Assembly (NCBI GenBank): GCA_002722525.1
Contig: PBMJ01000029.1
Location: 1 to 29,740, forward strand
Source: Acidimicrobiaceae bacterium
GTDB taxonomy: Bacteria > Actinomycetota > Acidimicrobiia > Acidimicrobiales > UBA8592
Direction: 5' to 3'
Length of the DNA stretch: 29,740 bases
This document shows, in pieces, positions 16,877 to 24,153 of the stretch. Made by a program: the position numbers and the translations under genes. The notes under the pieces were generated by a model, which worked only from the letters and a program-made list of their open reading frames with translations, searched no databases and was not told the origin of the DNA. Positions within the stretch are counted from its first letter, which is position 1. Every line of letters starts with the position of its first letter.

Positions 16877-18684
16877 TGAGCCTCCTCTGATTCAGATTCA
16901 TCGACTGTCAAATTACTTATCTCACCTTGAGTTGAGACCGAATAGACCAGATCAGATGAGGGAGAAATTTTATAATGGCGTAACGTCCAACTCGCAAGAT
17001 CACCAAACAGTGGGGCCGCTGTTTCACTTGCGTAAAAGTTATCTGCTGGCTCGTCAATAATCACAATCATCGATAGCTCCGGGGCAGATGCTGGAAAATA
17101 TCCAACAACGGTTGATGCGTAACGGTAGAGGCCCTCTTCATCCTCATAAGTTCCATTGGGCTGCACTTTTCGAGCAGTTCCAGTCTTAGCAGCAATCGCA
17201 TACCCTGGAACTCCAGCTTTTCTCGCCGTACCTCTCGAAACAACCGCAGCTAACATTTGCGTCATTTCACGTGCTGCCTGCTCCCCAATCACACGACGAC
17301 TAGGACTTGTTGCAACGTACTCTTTCTCACCAGAGCTATGAGCTATCGACGAAATGATCTGGGGCGAAACATAGACCCCGCCATTCGCCAGAGCATTATA
17401 TGCACTAAGCATCTGGATTGGAGTCACATCGATGCCTTGACCCATTCCTGTTGTTGCGATTTCAACACCTGACCAATTCTCAAGACTTTTAAGCACACCT
17501 GAAGCTTCATACGGAAAGTCCAAATCTGTCTTCTGGTTGAATCCAAAATCTATCAAATACCGATGGAGTCTTTCTTTACCGAGGTCAAGAGCCCATGTAA
17601 TCGTCCCAGTATTTGAAGAATTAACTAGTATTTCTTCTAAAGTCATCTCTCGGGTCCCGTAGGTCAGGCCAAGCTCAGTAAATGTACAGTCATACTTAAC
17701 ACCGACACATTCTTCTTCATCAAAAAGTTCTATAGAATCATCAATTGCTCTAACAGTATTGGGATGAGCCAAGCCTTCATTAACTACCGCTGCGAACGTC
17801 ATTGATTTCATTACTGAGCCAGGTTCATATACCCATGTGGCTGCCCTATTATCAGAGGTCGTAACTATTTCTCCATCTTCAGTCGTCACCATAGATGCCA
17901 TAGAGAGAATCTCTCCTGTGGCAGGTTTAGATATGATAACCACTCCCCCCTTAGCGCTCATTGTTTCTATTGCCGTACTCAGCTCTAGTTCAACTTGTGC
18001 TTGGAGAGCCCGATCCAGCGTTAGGTAAATATCTGCACCTCGAGTTGCCGGTTCAATTTGTATTCTACCGTTAGGGATGGTTCCCCCATATAGATTACGT
18101 TCAGCTACTTCTAGACCCGATTCTCCTGCTAAATATTCATCGTACTGCAGCTCAATTCCGGACACTCCTTGATTATCAACTCCAGCTTGCCCTATCGTCC
18201 CTCTAGCAAAGTAACTACCTGATAAATAATGCCTCCTTGGCTCCTCATCTATATAGACTCCGACAAGATCCAGGTCTTCTACAGATGCTTGCATTTGAAG
18301 CGTTGCTTCTCTTTGGAGATAGCTGTATCTTGTTTCTCTCGTGAGTTCCGCAAGAATATATTTGGATTCTCTATTGATTATCGGCTCAAGAATCTGCGCA
18401 TACTCTATTGCTAGCTCTCCGACTACTTTAGGGTCAGCATGAATAATCGGCTGAGGAAACGACATTGCGAGTTGGGCTCCATTCCTATCAAGAATTCGCC
18501 CTCGTTCACCTTCGGTAATGCTCTCATACATTCGTTGGTCTACACCTTTTTGCACTCTTTGGTCAGAAGTAAGTACCTGAATATAAAAAAGTCTCCAACC
18601 TAATCCGACAGCAGATATGAAGAAGAACGCTATGAGTACAACCAACCGCCAATTTTCTTGTAGCGAAAAGTTGACCCTAGCCAT
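16873..18684 (-). CDS. ftsI: Septal peptidoglycan transpeptidase FtsI (PBP3-type)
   Basis: This class B penicillin-binding protein cross-links septal wall behind FtsW. One membrane helix lies at about residues 13-34 (LVVLIAFFFISAVGLGWRLF). The dimerisation/pedestal domain starts at GERGRILDRNGAQLAMS. The transpeptidase domain has all three catalytic motifs: SVMK at residues 290-293 (EPGSVMKSMT), SSN at 356-358 and KTG at 500-502. A short acidic tail (DESESEEAQ) ends the protein. The 603 residues are normal, and no PASTA repeats are present. The ATG at 18684 overlaps the ftsL-like end by 8 bases, and the stop overlaps the murE start. Its place between ftsL and murE identifies it as FtsI rather than an elongation PBP. 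Confidence 0.96.
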   Translation of the reverse strand: MARVNFSLQENWRLVVLIAFFFISAVGLGWRLFYIQVLTSDQRVQKGVDQRMYESITEGERGRILDRNGAQLAMSFPQPIIHADPKVVGELAIEYAQILEPIINRESKYILAELTRETRYSYLQREATLQMQASVEDLDLVGVYIDEEPRRHYLSGSYFARGTIGQAGVDNQGVSGIELQYDEYLAGESGLEVAERNLYGGTIPNGRIQIEPATRGADIYLTLDRALQAQVELELSTAIETMSAKGGVVIISKPATGEILSMASMVTTEDGEIVTTSDNRAATWVYEPGSVMKSMTFAAVVNEGLAHPNTVRAIDDSIELFDEEECVGVKYDCTFTELGLTYGTREMTLEEILVNSSNTGTITWALDLGKERLHRYLIDFGFNQKTDLDFPYEASGVLKSLENWSGVEIATTGMGQGIDVTPIQMLSAYNALANGGVYVSPQIISSIAHSSGEKEYVATSPSRRVIGEQAAREMTQMLAAVVSRGTARKAGVPGYAIAAKTGTARKVQPNGTYEDEEGLYRYASTVVGYFPASAPELSMIVIIDEPADNFYASETAAPLFGDLASWTLRHYKISPSSDLVYSVSTQGEISNLTVDESESEEAQ

Positions 18685-19123
18685 TTACGCCACTGTCTAG
18701 TTCTGAAATCGTTGTATCTTTCCATCTTTCCTGAGATATATGGCCTGATGCTGTTAGATACTTGACTTGTGAAGGTGTGATCATGCCAAGCCCATGAAGG
18801 TCACCTTCTATTAATTCTTCTGGGGAGGCGAATGCTATTTTGTATATTCTTTGAGCGGACTCAAGTTCAGAAATATTGAAGCGATGGGCCCTATTGACAT
18901 CACTTGCGTCACTTATCATCGTGATTGTCCTATCAAGGCTTCTCTGATTATTAACGACTAGGGCGCTAAAGCCCACTCTGACAAAAATTCCCAGAACAAT
19001 TAATAGAACCATCGCAGACAGAAACCCCCAAATCCATGGCCTAGGTTTGGAAAGAACACGTAAATTGGCTTTCTGGTTTCGTTTTTTTCTATCTAATTCT
19101 AAAACCTGGGAAGATATAGCCAT
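18677..19123 (-). CDS. ftsL: FtsL-like divisome membrane protein
   Basis: The protein of about 148 residues has a basic cytoplasmic N-terminus, one membrane helix at about residues 29-55 (a WIWGF start, then a Leu/Ile/Val run) and an extracytoplasmic part. A short stretch with coiled-coil character follows (SLDRTITMISD, SELESAQRIYKIA). FtsL proteins share little sequence, so the call rests on the topology and the fixed position between rsmH and ftsI. FtsL with FtsB and FtsQ activates FtsW-FtsI. I chose the ATG at 19123 because GGGAG lies 5 bases upstream and it is one base after the rsmH stop; a TTG at 19144 would add seven residues. The segment from about residue 100 on (DLHGLGMITPSQVKYL) is longer than in most FtsL. 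Confidence 0.78.
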   Translation of the reverse strand: MAISSQVLELDRKKRNQKANLRVLSKPRPWIWGFLSAMVLLIVLGIFVRVGFSALVVNNQRSLDRTITMISDASDVNRAHRFNISELESAQRIYKIAFASPEELIEGDLHGLGMITPSQVKYLTASGHISQERWKDTTISELDSGVNG

Positions 19124-19124
19124 A

Positions 19125-20135
19125 TCAGCTCCCGACCTTTTCAAACCAACGAAGACGCGCTGAGCTAGATCGAGGATTCTGTGTCAACTCATTCTCTGAA
19201 GGTGTCTGACCAGTACGAGCTACTAGTCGAATCACTGCGCTATCTTTTGGCTTTGGAAGATGCTTCGGAACTGTATTTCTTAATCCTGCTGCGGTCCGTA
19301 ATGTTCGTTTGACTACCTTGTCTTCTCCAGAATGATAGGAGATAATTACGCACCTACCGTTTGGCTTTAAGCGACTAATTATCTTGTTTAGCGCTAAATC
19401 GATAATCTCTATCTCACTGTTAACTGCGATTCTGATCGCTTGGAATGTTCGCCTTGCAGGATGGCCTGGAGATTTCCTGGAAGCTGATGGCATTGCGGCA
19501 GTAACCACTTCAGCTAATTGAGACGTGGTGGCTAATGGCCTCGCTTCGATTATCGCTCTAGCAATTCTTTTAGAGTGTTTTTCATCACCATATTGTCTGA
19601 GTATTCGAGATAGCTCTGAAAAAGTAAAGCCGTTGACTATGTCTTCCGCTTTAAGACCTGTTGTCGCATTCATCCTCATATCCAGTGGCCCGTCAGATCG
19701 AAATGAGAATCCCCGTGAAGGAGTGTCAAGCTGGTAAGACGACAAACCCAAGTCAAACAATGCGCCGGAAATTTTGTCTATCCCTAATCCATCTAGAACT
19801 TTGTCGATTCGATCAAATCGCTCATGAATAAGATCAAATCGGCCATCCAAGTGGGAAAGTACCCTATGAGCTTCAAGAAGAGCTTCTTGATCCTGATCGA
19901 TACCAACTAAATGGAGGTCTTCTCTGAGTTCCAATAGCGCTCTAGAGTGCCCAGCCCCTCCAAGGGTGGCATCAAGAAAATAGCCTGAAGGAAGTTGACC
20001 CAGTATCGAGAGAACTTCGCTTAGCATTACGGGCTGGTGGGAATAGCCACTAGAGCTTATACGGGTGATCCGGCAGCCGGATGAACCGACTGCCGGATCC
20101 AGGGGATACCCGTTTGCTGAAGAACTAGATCGCAT
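19125..20135 (-). CDS. rsmH: 16S rRNA (cytosine(1402)-N4)-methyltransferase RsmH (MraW)
   Basis: RsmH adds a methyl group from S-adenosylmethionine to C1402 in the ribosomal P site. The conserved protein begins at HQPVML (coordinate about 20039). SAM motif I is DATLGGAGHSRALL; GALFDLGLSSYQLD, GFSFRSDGPLDMRM, GHPARRTFQAIRIAVN and IISYHSGEDKVVK follow, so the catalytic part is complete. The start is uncertain. The frame is open up to an ATG at 20327 (400 residues), but the region before about 20060 folds into strong RNA hairpins and encodes a Ser/Arg/Pro/Gly-rich sequence. The last possible ATG before the domain is at 20135, after a purine tract (20146-20156), and I used it (336 residues). M. 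tuberculosis RsmH, as annotated, also carries a long N-terminal extension (recalled from memory). ftsL starts one base after its stop. Confidence 0.9.
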   Translation of the reverse strand: MRSSSSANGYPLDPAVGSSGCRITRISSSGYSHQPVMLSEVLSILGQLPSGYFLDATLGGAGHSRALLELREDLHLVGIDQDQEALLEAHRVLSHLDGRFDLIHERFDRIDKVLDGLGIDKISGALFDLGLSSYQLDTPSRGFSFRSDGPLDMRMNATTGLKAEDIVNGFTFSELSRILRQYGDEKHSKRIARAIIEARPLATTSQLAEVVTAAMPSASRKSPGHPARRTFQAIRIAVNSEIEIIDLALNKIISRLKPNGRCVIISYHSGEDKVVKRTLRTAAGLRNTVPKHLPKPKDSAVIRLVARTGQTPSENELTQNPRSSSARLRWFEKVGS

Positions 20136-20284
20136 ACTGCGTGGGCTTCTTTCTTTATCGCTTACCGGCAGCCCCCCGGTGTATATGCGTTCGTCGGGAT
20201 TTCTCCCCGAGCGGACTAGATGACAAGCGGGCGGAGTAGAGGCTCGCATCTTATAAACCGGAAGGCTGCCCATAAGCGGATAAG
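20061..20284 (-). ncRNA. Structured RNA leader between mraZ and rsmH (mraW-motif position)
   Basis: Two strong secondary structures are visible on the minus-strand transcript. The first pairs 20284-20245 with 20189-20153 over nearly their full length, with a few G-U pairs, one G-G mismatch and small bulges. Its core GGCAGCC (20270-20264) pairs GGCTGCC, flanked by CCGGT with ACCGG. Inside its loop is a smaller hairpin, TCGGG (20210-20206) with CCCGA (20198-20194). The second has a 14-bp stem, 20099-20086 with 20080-20067 (one G-U pair), a 5-base loop, and an outer ACGGGT (20113-20108) with ACCCGT (20066-20061). A conserved 'mraW RNA motif' was described from Actinobacteria at exactly this place; whether this RNA fits that model I cannot test here. 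Confidence 0.65.
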
Positions 20285-20354
20285 TGTTATTTCGTTCAAC
20301 TTTGCTGTAAATCGATCCTGCTTTCATTGAGTATTGTTCTAGATCTCTTTGCCC

Positions 20355-20771
20355 CTAAAGCCATTGGCTCTCATTGGGTTGTATCTCTGCTGTTTCTTCA
20401 ACGTTCTTCCAGTTTTCTGGAGTCCAAATTTCTGCGCGGTTTATTACGCCTATCAAAATAACTTCACGTTCAAGTTCTATTTGGTCCCGCAGTTTTGGAG
20501 GAATAGCGATTCTCCCCTGACCATCTGAGCGAACCTCACTAATACTCGCCGCCCATCTTCTTTGCGCATGAGGTGAGACTTGGTTTTTTTTGACTTGCTC
20601 TATAAGACGTGTAGCCGCTTTCCCAATCTCTTCTTCGCTATAAACCAACAGGCAGGGATCTTCTAGCGACTTGGTGAGAAAGGCTGCATTGACAAGATGA
20701 CGACGGAAGGTCGGTGGAAGAACCAGTCGCCCCTTTTCATCTAAAAGTCTTTCGTATTCCCCTGTAAACAT
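20355..20771 (-). CDS. mraZ: MraZ transcriptional regulator of the dcw cluster
   Basis: MraZ is a ring-forming protein with two AbrB-like (SpoVT-AbrB) half-domains that binds TGGG repeats before its own operon and represses or tunes it. The N-terminal half shows MFTGEYERLLDEKGRLVLPP and the C-terminal half EVRSDGQGRIAIPPKLRDQ, the two matching DxKGR/DxQGR cores. I chose the ATG at 20771 because AGGGGAC lies just before it and family members begin MFxGEY; a GTG at 20786 would add five residues. The resulting 138 residues are normal. It is the first gene of the operon, with its operator at 20844-20888 and a small hairpin at 20795-20810 in the leader. rsmH follows after the structured RNA. Confidence 0.95.
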   Translation of the reverse strand: MFTGEYERLLDEKGRLVLPPTFRRHLVNAAFLTKSLEDPCLLVYSEEEIGKAATRLIEQVKKNQVSPHAQRRWAASISEVRSDGQGRIAIPPKLRDQIELEREVILIGVINRAEIWTPENWKNVEETAEIQPNESQWL

Positions 20772-20794
20772 TATGTCCCCTACCACTACTCGAT

Positions 20795-20810
20795 GGACTC
20801 CGCTGAGTCC
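20795..20810 (-). promoter_or_regulatory. Hairpin in the mraZ 5' leader
   Basis: GGACTC and GAGTCC form a perfect 6-bp stem with a 4-base loop about 20 bases before the mraZ ribosome site. A second perfect inverted repeat, AGGAGA (20831-20836) with TCTCCT (20843-20848), lies just upstream. Neither has a T-run, so they are not terminators; they may affect leader stability or be protein sites. Confidence 0.35.
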
Positions 20811-20843
20811 GAAAAGTGATAATCCTCTATAGGAGATCCCTTT

Positions 20844-20888
20844 CTCCTATTTGCCCCACTTTAACCCATATCTCCCCATATTCAACCA
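20844..20888 (-). promoter_or_regulatory. MraZ operator: TGGG-type direct repeats with 10-bp period
   Basis: Read on the minus strand: TGGTT (20888-20884), TGGGG (20878-20874), TGGGT (20868-20864), TGGGG (20858-20854) and a degenerate AGGAG (20848-20844), each separated by 5 bases. Known MraZ operators are TGGG repeats spaced by 5 bases, so one face of the helix is presented to the ring. A possible promoter, TTGAAT with TAAAGT 16 bases on, overlaps the boxes, which would fit repression. Confidence 0.8.
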
Positions 20889-20954
20889 TTTAGACCAAAA
20901 AATAGGGAATTGAGTGTCTATGGAAAGATAAAAAATCGTGAGGCGTTAGCGAAC

Positions 20955-20970
20955 GAGACCAACCGGTCTC
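20955..20970. terminator. Perfect inverted repeat after the lipoate-ligase-like gene (weak terminator candidate)
   Basis: GAGACC (20955-20960) and GGTCTC (20965-20970) form a 6-bp stem with a 4-base loop about 30 bases past the stop at 21001. On the minus strand a T-run appears only at 20931-20936, about 20 bases further on, so it is not a classic intrinsic terminator. It may separate this gene from the mraZ promoter. Confidence 0.25.
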
Positions 20971-21000
20971 TCATTAATTGGAGGGGTTGACTAAAGCGTT

Positions 21001-21696
21001 TTAAGAGCGAACTAGAGCTTGCATAAATCCATGCAAGACTTCAGGTCTATCAAGCCGAACGCACGTTCCGGCAGCAAAGATTGCTGATTCCAAATCTTTG
21101 GTAGACGCATTGGTGAACAAGTTAACCCATTCCTCCGGCCTCCACCCCAAAGCTAGCGCACATTGAAACCTGACACCTTTCCTTGTTCGCCTCTGGGAGA
21201 TACCCAATATCTTCTTTCCGCTAATCAAAAGCTCTCCTGGAGCACGGCCGCCAAAGCAAACTAACTCTGCTAACGAGTCTTTGACAAAAGGCCTATCGTG
21301 TACATGGGAATCGACCCCCAGCGAACCCAAAGCATCCTTCCAGACTGCACCCATCCAGATTGATGCCGCCCCTATATCATCGTTCCAAAGGCGGTGGCCC
21401 CGAGGCACAAACAAATCAACCCAGAATAAAGTCTGAGGGTCTACAAAAACTGCTCCCCCACCAGTCCTTCGTCTAGCTATCCCAACGTCTATCTTCTCGG
21501 CATATTCATAATCTATACATGCATCATCTTGCGAACTTCCCAAAACAAGACTCGAGTTTGTAGGTGTCATCACCCATACTGCTGGCAAACCCCAATCCAT
21601 ATTCTCTAAAGAATGTAGAGCTTGAACGTCTCCAGTCTTATGAGAAGCAATCCACCCTGGGACACCATTGACTAACGGCGCCTCTTCGACTTTCAC
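21001..21696 (-). CDS. Lipoate/octanoate-protein ligase-fold protein (LplA/LipM-like)
   Basis: The protein has the biotin/lipoate protein ligase (BPL/LplA/LipB) fold, which attaches lipoyl, octanoyl or biotinyl groups to a lysine of carrier domains. Diagnostic segments are ARRRTGGGAVFVDPQTLFW (the RR-GGG acyl-adenylate loop), FGGRAPGELLISGKKILGI with the conserved Lys, and SQRRTRKGVRFQCAL. At 231 residues it is short for a complete LplA and lacks the C-terminal accessory domain, so an octanoyltransferase or amidotransferase role is possible. The exact acyl group is not shown by sequence. The GTG at 21696 overlaps the stop of the upstream 85-residue gene as GTGA, which supports this start and translational coupling. 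A GGAGG lies further upstream. Confidence 0.75.
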   Translation of the reverse strand: MKVEEAPLVNGVPGWIASHKTGDVQALHSLENMDWGLPAVWVMTPTNSSLVLGSSQDDACIDYEYAEKIDVGIARRRTGGGAVFVDPQTLFWVDLFVPRGHRLWNDDIGAASIWMGAVWKDALGSLGVDSHVHDRPFVKDSLAELVCFGGRAPGELLISGKKILGISQRRTRKGVRFQCALALGWRPEEWVNLFTNASTKDLESAIFAAGTCVRLDRPEVLHGFMQALVRS

Positions 21697-21950
21697 TTGC
21701 TCGACACCCTCCAGCCTCTACACCACTTAAAATATGTAACCAAGTCACTTTTAAAAAACTTTGCGGGACCTTCATCGCCATATGCGGTAAGCAGCCGGAA
21801 ATTAATATACTTTTTGTTTGGAAGAGGGAAAAAGGGAAACTGTTTAAACCAGCCGTTCTTCCGAATACGCCACAGCTGCGTAATGGCAACCTTCCACAAG
21901 TGCGGCTTTCCAATAATTGCAACCAATCCCTGGCTAAGTAGATTCCTCAT
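21693..21950 (-). CDS. Conserved small actinobacterial protein of unknown function (85 aa)
   Basis: A basic, aromatic protein of 85 residues. I recognise the pattern of a small uncharacterised actinobacterial family: a GWFKQFPFFPLPNKKYINFR block, then LLTAYGDEG and a closing DLVTYFKWCRGWR. No signal peptide or clear membrane helix is seen. GAGG lies 4 bases before the ATG at 21950. Its stop overlaps the GTG of the ligase-like gene (GTGA), so the two are probably made together. The neighbours suggest a housekeeping role, but no function can be given. The other overlapping minus-strand frame (21638-21922) lacks such a pattern and is a shadow. Confidence 0.72.
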   Translation of the reverse strand: MRNLLSQGLVAIIGKPHLWKVAITQLWRIRKNGWFKQFPFFPLPNKKYINFRLLTAYGDEGPAKFFKSDLVTYFKWCRGWRVSSK

Positions 21951-22031
21951 ACAACCTCACACTAGCCAACTTAGTTCATTAAACCAGTTCAAAATAGCGA
22001 GCCTTCAAAAAAAACAAAGGTAAGGAAGTGG

Positions 22032-22409
22032 TTAGCTTTCAGGATCCTCCGGACGTAATCTCCTAAGGAAGGGATTCCGTTCGCCTGCATTTCGAAGCCC
22101 CCCTGATCCAACCCTCATTGAAAGTTGATTCATTCCGGCTTTCCCCAGCTTCCGCATATTCTGTTCAAAATAAAGCGCAGCTGCGAGCATGATAGCAAAT
22201 CCTAAAAACGCCAGCCAAAAGCTAATGGACAGAGTCAACACAATAACCGTTAAACCAATAATAAAACCAAGTACAGACCACTTAATATTTCTGGCCGCAT
22301 GAGTATAGACAGTGGTTGTAGCTACTTCATTCGCCAAGTCTGGATCTGTTTCGTGTAATTGCTGCTCTATCTGGCTTAGAATTTTCTGTTCATCATCGGA
22401 AAGTGGCAT
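22032..22409 (-). CDS. DUF3040 membrane protein
   Basis: The N-terminus MPLSDDEQKILSQIEQQL, followed by ETDPDLA, is the signature of DUF3040, a family found in Actinobacteria, often near the dcw cluster and DNA polymerase IV. Two adjacent membrane segments lie at about residues 45-85 (SVLGFIIGLTVIVLTLSI and SFWLAFLGFAIMLAAALYF). The C-terminus is basic (RNPFLRRLRPEDPES). The function is unknown. I chose the ATG at 22409 (125 residues) over the TTG at 22427 because the family begins with MPLS. GGAG lies only 2 bases before this ATG, and a GATAGT hexamer 6 bases before it could be a -10 box of a leaderless transcript. Confidence 0.85.
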   Translation of the reverse strand: MPLSDDEQKILSQIEQQLHETDPDLANEVATTTVYTHAARNIKWSVLGFIIGLTVIVLTLSISFWLAFLGFAIMLAAALYFEQNMRKLGKAGMNQLSMRVGSGGLRNAGERNPFLRRLRPEDPES

Positions 22410-22463
22410 ATCTCCACTATCGCACAATCATCCGCTATCAACAACGCAAAACCAATTACTTCT

Positions 22464-23714
22464 TTAGCCACTAGAAGGCCCCCACTGCTGCGAGCCTTTC
22501 TCTTTTGGTCGAACCCCCTTCTCTGTCAAGGTACTAGCTGCCCCTATTGACTTCGAACCGAACCTTTCCTGTATTTTATCGATTGCCTCTTCAGCATCTC
22601 GCCATTCAGGCCCGTTCTTCCCAATATCATCAAAAGAAAGCTGTAGGCCCAGATCACTTTCTGTCAGATTTTGCACTCCAACCCCCAATAGCCGAACGCC
22701 ACTTGACAGGTCAAAACTCCCTATAAGGCTAAGTGCATGCTTTCCTATAATTTTCCCACTGTCCGTAGGGCTTAGGAGGGTAACTGACCGAGTGAAAGTT
22801 GAGAAATCCTTCAGCCTTACTTTGAGATTCACCGTCGCCCCTAAAAAACCTAGTCCACGTAAGCGCTTACCTACAGCATCAGCCATACGGAAGATTTCTG
22901 TATTAATTCTCTGTTCTGAGTAAAGGTCCTCAGAAAATGTCTCCTCATGAGAAATAGATTTCGCAGCCTGATGCGCCTCCACATTTCTCTCATCAACACC
23001 ATGTGCTAGACGATGCAAGTGTGCCCCAAGTGTTTTTCCGAGGGCTTGAATTAAGCTGTCACGCGGAAAACTTCGAAGCTGAAATACGGTCGTCACTCCC
23101 ATCTGATCTAAACGGGCAACTGTTACTGGTCCGACACCCCAAAGCGAACGAACTGGGAGCGGATCAAGAAATTCTTGGATTTTATGCTCTTCGACAACTT
23201 TTACTCCTAGTCCAGGAATAGGCCCCTTAGGACCAGGACTCGGCTTCGCTTCCTCTGTAGCCAATTTAGCTAAAAATTTGTTTGGTGCTATCCCAACTGA
23301 GCAACTAAGACCCTGCTCATGATTAATATCTCTTCTAATTGATTGAGCTATCTCAAAAGGTAAGCCATGCAACCGAATACTGCCCCCTACATCCAGAAAA
23401 GCCTCATCTAAAGAAATTGGTTCAACCAAAGGTGTATAACGTTCGAAAATTTCCATAACCTTTGAGCTAACACTTGCATAGTAGGAATGATCACCCTGAA
23501 GAAAGATAGCTCGTGGGCAAAGACGCCGAGCTTGGTATGTCGACATAGCGGAAAATATTCCAAATGAGCGAGCCTCATACGAAGCAGCTGCCACGACTCC
23601 TCGGCCCCCAGTTCCTCCAACAACTACAGGTTGGCCGCGCAACGCAGGCCTTCTAACTAGCTCAGCGGAAACAAAGAAAGCATCCATATCTACATGTAAA
23701 ATATGTGAAGTCAT
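22464..23714 (-). CDS. dinB: DNA polymerase IV (Y family)
   Basis: This translesion polymerase copies damaged DNA with low fidelity. Catalytic residues are D9 and D11 in HVDMDAFF and D103/E104 in SLDEAFLDV. The palm and fingers are complete (VAAASYEARSFGIFSAM, SVGIAPNKFLAKLAT), as is the helix-hairpin-helix region (LWGVGPVTVARLDQMGV). The little-finger domain is present, and LQLSFDD near residue 370 resembles the beta-clamp binding peptide. The 416 residues are typical of actinobacterial DinB. The ATG at 23714 has no strong ribosome site. I looked for an actinobacterial LexA box (GAAC-N4-GTTC) in the 96-base gap to the next gene and saw none, so SOS control is not supported. Confidence 0.95.
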   Translation of the reverse strand: MTSHILHVDMDAFFVSAELVRRPALRGQPVVVGGTGGRGVVAAASYEARSFGIFSAMSTYQARRLCPRAIFLQGDHSYYASVSSKVMEIFERYTPLVEPISLDEAFLDVGGSIRLHGLPFEIAQSIRRDINHEQGLSCSVGIAPNKFLAKLATEEAKPSPGPKGPIPGLGVKVVEEHKIQEFLDPLPVRSLWGVGPVTVARLDQMGVTTVFQLRSFPRDSLIQALGKTLGAHLHRLAHGVDERNVEAHQAAKSISHEETFSEDLYSEQRINTEIFRMADAVGKRLRGLGFLGATVNLKVRLKDFSTFTRSVTLLSPTDSGKIIGKHALSLIGSFDLSSGVRLLGVGVQNLTESDLGLQLSFDDIGKNGPEWRDAEEAIDKIQERFGSKSIGAASTLTEKGVRPKEKGSQQWGPSSG

Positions 23715-23797
23715 TTTCTACGCTCTTGGTCCTATTCTTACTCTAATTCAAGCAGCACTAGGAACGTTTTGCTGGCATTAGATCTCAAATGAACCGA

Positions 23798-23803
23798 TAC
23801 GAT
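23798..23803 (+). promoter_or_regulatory. -10 candidate of a leaderless transcript
   Basis: TACGAT lies exactly 7 bases before the ATG at 23811, matching the TANNNT spacing of leaderless genes. There is no clear -35 box and the AAGAG before the ATG is a poor ribosome site, so the call is tentative. Confidence 0.35.
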
Positions 23804-23810
23804 AAGAGCA

Positions 23811-24149
23811 ATGCAGGAAAACAACGAAAACGAGGAATCTGGCGAGAAGAGCGTTGCCAAGTTCCAAGAGAACTCTCTCGAACTGCCCAAGGCAGATCAT
23901 TTGTTTACTGCTCCACCACGACATATCCAAGTGTTCTCTTTCGTCGCAATTTTGATTGGTGGTCTAAGCGGGGGACTTATAGGTTATGCATTCACGGACC
24001 TTCAGTGCTCTGAAGGATGTTCAAATCTGTCAGGAATTAGTGCAATCATCGGAGCACTAATCGGGGCGGGAGGCGTCGGAATTGTTTCAATTCTGGTTCT
24101 TCGAGCAGTAACAGAATGGAGAACTAAAAACGATAAAGGCGCAAAGTGA
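23811..24149 (+). CDS. Small two-helix membrane protein, unknown function
   Basis: The 112-residue protein has a hydrophilic, Glu/Asn/Lys-rich cytoplasmic N-terminus (about 37 residues) and two membrane helices at about 39-61 and 75-98. They are joined by a short loop with two cysteines (C66 and C70, DLQCSEGCSN). The second helix is Gly-rich (GALIGAGGVGIV). The tail is basic and short. I do not recognise the family. It lies 4 bases before the inositol-monophosphatase-like gene and is likely in an operon with it. A longer frame starting at 23789 (74 residues) overlaps it and is a shadow. The start at 23811 is supported by a possible -10 box 7 bases upstream. Confidence 0.75.
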   Translation: MQENNENEESGEKSVAKFQENSLELPKADHLFTAPPRHIQVFSFVAILIGGLSGGLIGYAFTDLQCSEGCSNLSGISAIIGALIGAGGVGIVSILVLRAVTEWRTKNDKGAK

Positions 24150-24153
24150 ACCC

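Noticed and set aside
20772..20786. GTG start for mraZ
   Set aside because: It would run over the ribosome site of the ATG at 20771 and add residues not found in the MraZ family.
23715..23810. LexA/SOS box at dinB
   Set aside because: No GAAC-N4-GTTC or close variant in the divergent gap.
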